A stretch of 64,000 nt of DNA, taken from NCBI GenBank assembly GCA_027622555.1, contig JAQBYJ010000006.1, positions 35,184 through 99,183 on the forward strand, given 5' to 3'. Source of the stretch: Verrucomicrobiota bacterium (GTDB lineage Bacteria; Verrucomicrobiota; Verrucomicrobiia; Opitutales; UBA2995). The translations under genes were made by a program, and so were the position numbers. This document shows, piece by piece, positions 62,777 to 64,000 of this stretch (positions are counted from its first letter, which is position 1; each line of letters opens with the position of its first letter). Below the pieces are notes generated by a model. The model was not told the origin of the DNA, did not search any database, and saw only the letters and a program-made list of their open reading frames with translations.

Positions 62777-63675
62777 TCAGAAATTCTCGGGCACAGCGGC
62801 CATACACGAAGCCGGCGTTCCATCCGATTCTTTGAACACCTCAAAATAGGCTTCCTTGGAAATAATCGCATTGCTGGTGCTCCGATAATGATACTGCAAC
62901 GCACGTCGACGGCCGGGCGAAGTATTAGCAGGTGTTTGGTGGGGCAAATTGCTATGGAAAGCGAGCATCCCTCCAGCCTTTAATTCGATGGGGATAGCTG
63001 AACCAGGATCGATTCGCCCGGGGACGATTTCACAATCAAAAGTGTGATGATGACGCAGAGGACCCATGCGATGACCTCCAACCAGCAGGTGCATACAACC
63101 GTTACTCACCGTGGCGTCATCTAAAGCGATCCAGATGCCGAGAACCTGATCCAGGTTTTCTACTGAGAAATAAGCGTTGTCCTGATGCCAAGGTCTGCCC
63201 CACCTCCTGGTGCTTTCACCAAAGCCATCGCTTGATACAACTCAACCGCCTGCCCCACGATGCTTTTGACTATTCCCATTATTTTAGAATGAGAGGTGTA
63301 GATCTTTTTAAAAATAGCGGCTTCATCCTGATAACTAGCCAACTTTCTTACCTTCAACTCCAATTCATCCATGTTGTCCGGTTTCGGCTCATAGCCCGGC
63401 TCCAACAGAACAAAGCACGGACTTGTTCTGGACTTAAAAGTAGCCCCCGAATAATTGGTTTTTCCTGAAGTCCCTGGCCGATACTCGGCAACCTCATCAT
63501 TAAATGCATAGGAGCGGACGATATCGCTCAATCCCTGACAAGCTTCCTTCACCTCCTCAAGGCTCAGGGCATTTTCAAAGGCGAGGTAGCCATTTTTCCA
63601 ATAATTGGCTAACTGTTCCTCGCTAAGCTCAATGGGGCAATCGGGATGGTCGGTTCTTTTATTCATCTCATTCAA
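62777..63675 (-). pseudogene. Phytanoyl-CoA dioxygenase (PhyH) family protein, frameshifted
   Basis: The first 160 residues (from 63675) run to K-A-P-G-G-G in one frame. The sequence then continues in another frame with R-P-W-H-Q-D-N-A-Y-F-S, which contains the H-x-D iron ligands, through S-N-G-C-M-H-L to L-P-H-Q-T-P (second His). One extra G in the run of four near 63197-63200 would restore a protein of about 298 residues. The frames together contain all motifs of an Fe(II)/2-oxoglutarate dioxygenase. The break may be an assembly error at the homopolymer. Confidence 0.8.
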
Positions 63676-64000
63676 TCAGGATGGTAATTAATGACAGGTC
63701 GATTTTGAAACGGAAAGATTTTACTAAACGGTTGGAGTTTACCGTAAAAGGCTCGAGTTACATCTGCAATCCGATTCGATATAGGCCATTTTACTTCTGC
63801 TCACATTTTCAGTTTCATTCAGAAATCGGTAAGGATGGAAGAGATCTATTCTAAGAATACATAGAGCATGTTAAGTTTAATGTTTTCACCTTTCGCCAAC
63901 AGTGACTTGCACTTATAGGTTAACTGAGGAAACTTACTGATCAATCTTTAGGATAGACTACACTCCTGTTATATGCCACAGTGTATGAATGATAAAAATA
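63676..64000. other. Intergenic region at the right edge
   Basis: The last 325 bases are AT-rich and hold no convincing reading frame, RNA gene or terminator. They would contain the promoter of the PhyH-family gene. Confidence 0.5.

Noticed and set aside
1..64000. CRISPR arrays, tRNA and rRNA genes
   Set aside because: I looked for regularly spaced repeats and for cloverleaf or rRNA-like stretches in the intergenic regions and recognised none. A tRNA scan would be decisive.

Overview
The window most likely comes from a marine member of the Verrucomicrobiota (PVC superphylum), probably class Opitutia. The evidence is a Verrucomicrobia/Planctomycetes-restricted small protein next to gatB, a planctomycete-type cytochrome c protein with leucine-rich repeats, and the usual heterotroph enzymes of this group: sulfatase, ThuA, 3-keto-disaccharide hydrolase (DUF1080), sialate O-acetylesterase, phytanoyl-CoA dioxygenase. 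The taxonomic call is inference from gene content.

Layout. 0-12.7 kb is a housekeeping block on the minus strand, read rpmI-rplT-pheS-pheT-gatC-gatA-gatB, then the PVC-restricted protein and an M16 peptidase; the tail of argS, an M24 peptidase and a DUF192 lipoprotein lie beyond. 13-15.2 kb holds a Phd/VapC-like toxin-antitoxin pair and an ECF sigma/anti-sigma pair. 15.3-16.8 kb is a divergent SCO/azurin pair around a perfect FNR/DNR box. 16.8-29.1 kb is a decaying defence island: RhuM remnant, type I restriction-modification genes (hsdR frameshifted, hsdM with an in-frame amber codon, hsdS intact), an AbiE-like toxin-antitoxin pair, a RAYT transposase with its REP hairpins, duplicated hsdS 3' ends, and a PIN toxin with an unfamiliar partner. 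29.2-38.3 kb is a respiratory cluster: heme o synthase, two heme-copper subunit-I homologues, a 49-residue membrane protein, a CuA subunit II, a membrane-anchored SCO protein, a cytochrome b/ferredoxin fusion, a Crp/Fnr (DNR-like) regulator and a DUF2249 protein. 38.4-64 kb is accessory: two P450s, an EF-G2-type factor, an M3 peptidase, DUF707, a cytochrome c/LRR protein, an IS5 remnant, another TA pair, a truncated sulfatase, sugar-related secreted enzymes, and two frameshifted genes near the right end.

How it fits together. The catalytic heme-copper subunit keeps all six heme/CuB histidines but has Gln where oxidases carry the cross-linked Tyr. Together with the CuA subunit, SCO protein, heme o synthase, azurin and DUF2249 this suggests a non-canonical nitric-oxide reductase (sNOR/eNOR-like) rather than an oxygen reductase. 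A resident DNR-type regulator has the E-x-x-S-R recognition helix expected to read TTGAT-N4-ATCAA, and three perfect copies of that box lie at the SCO/azurin, ctaB/heme-copper and regulator/DUF2249 promoters. This is a self-contained predicted NO/low-oxygen regulon, with the defence island sitting between two of its loci. Disrupted genes are all accessory while housekeeping genes are intact. Several of the frameshifts fall at homopolymers, however, so sequence error must be excluded for those.
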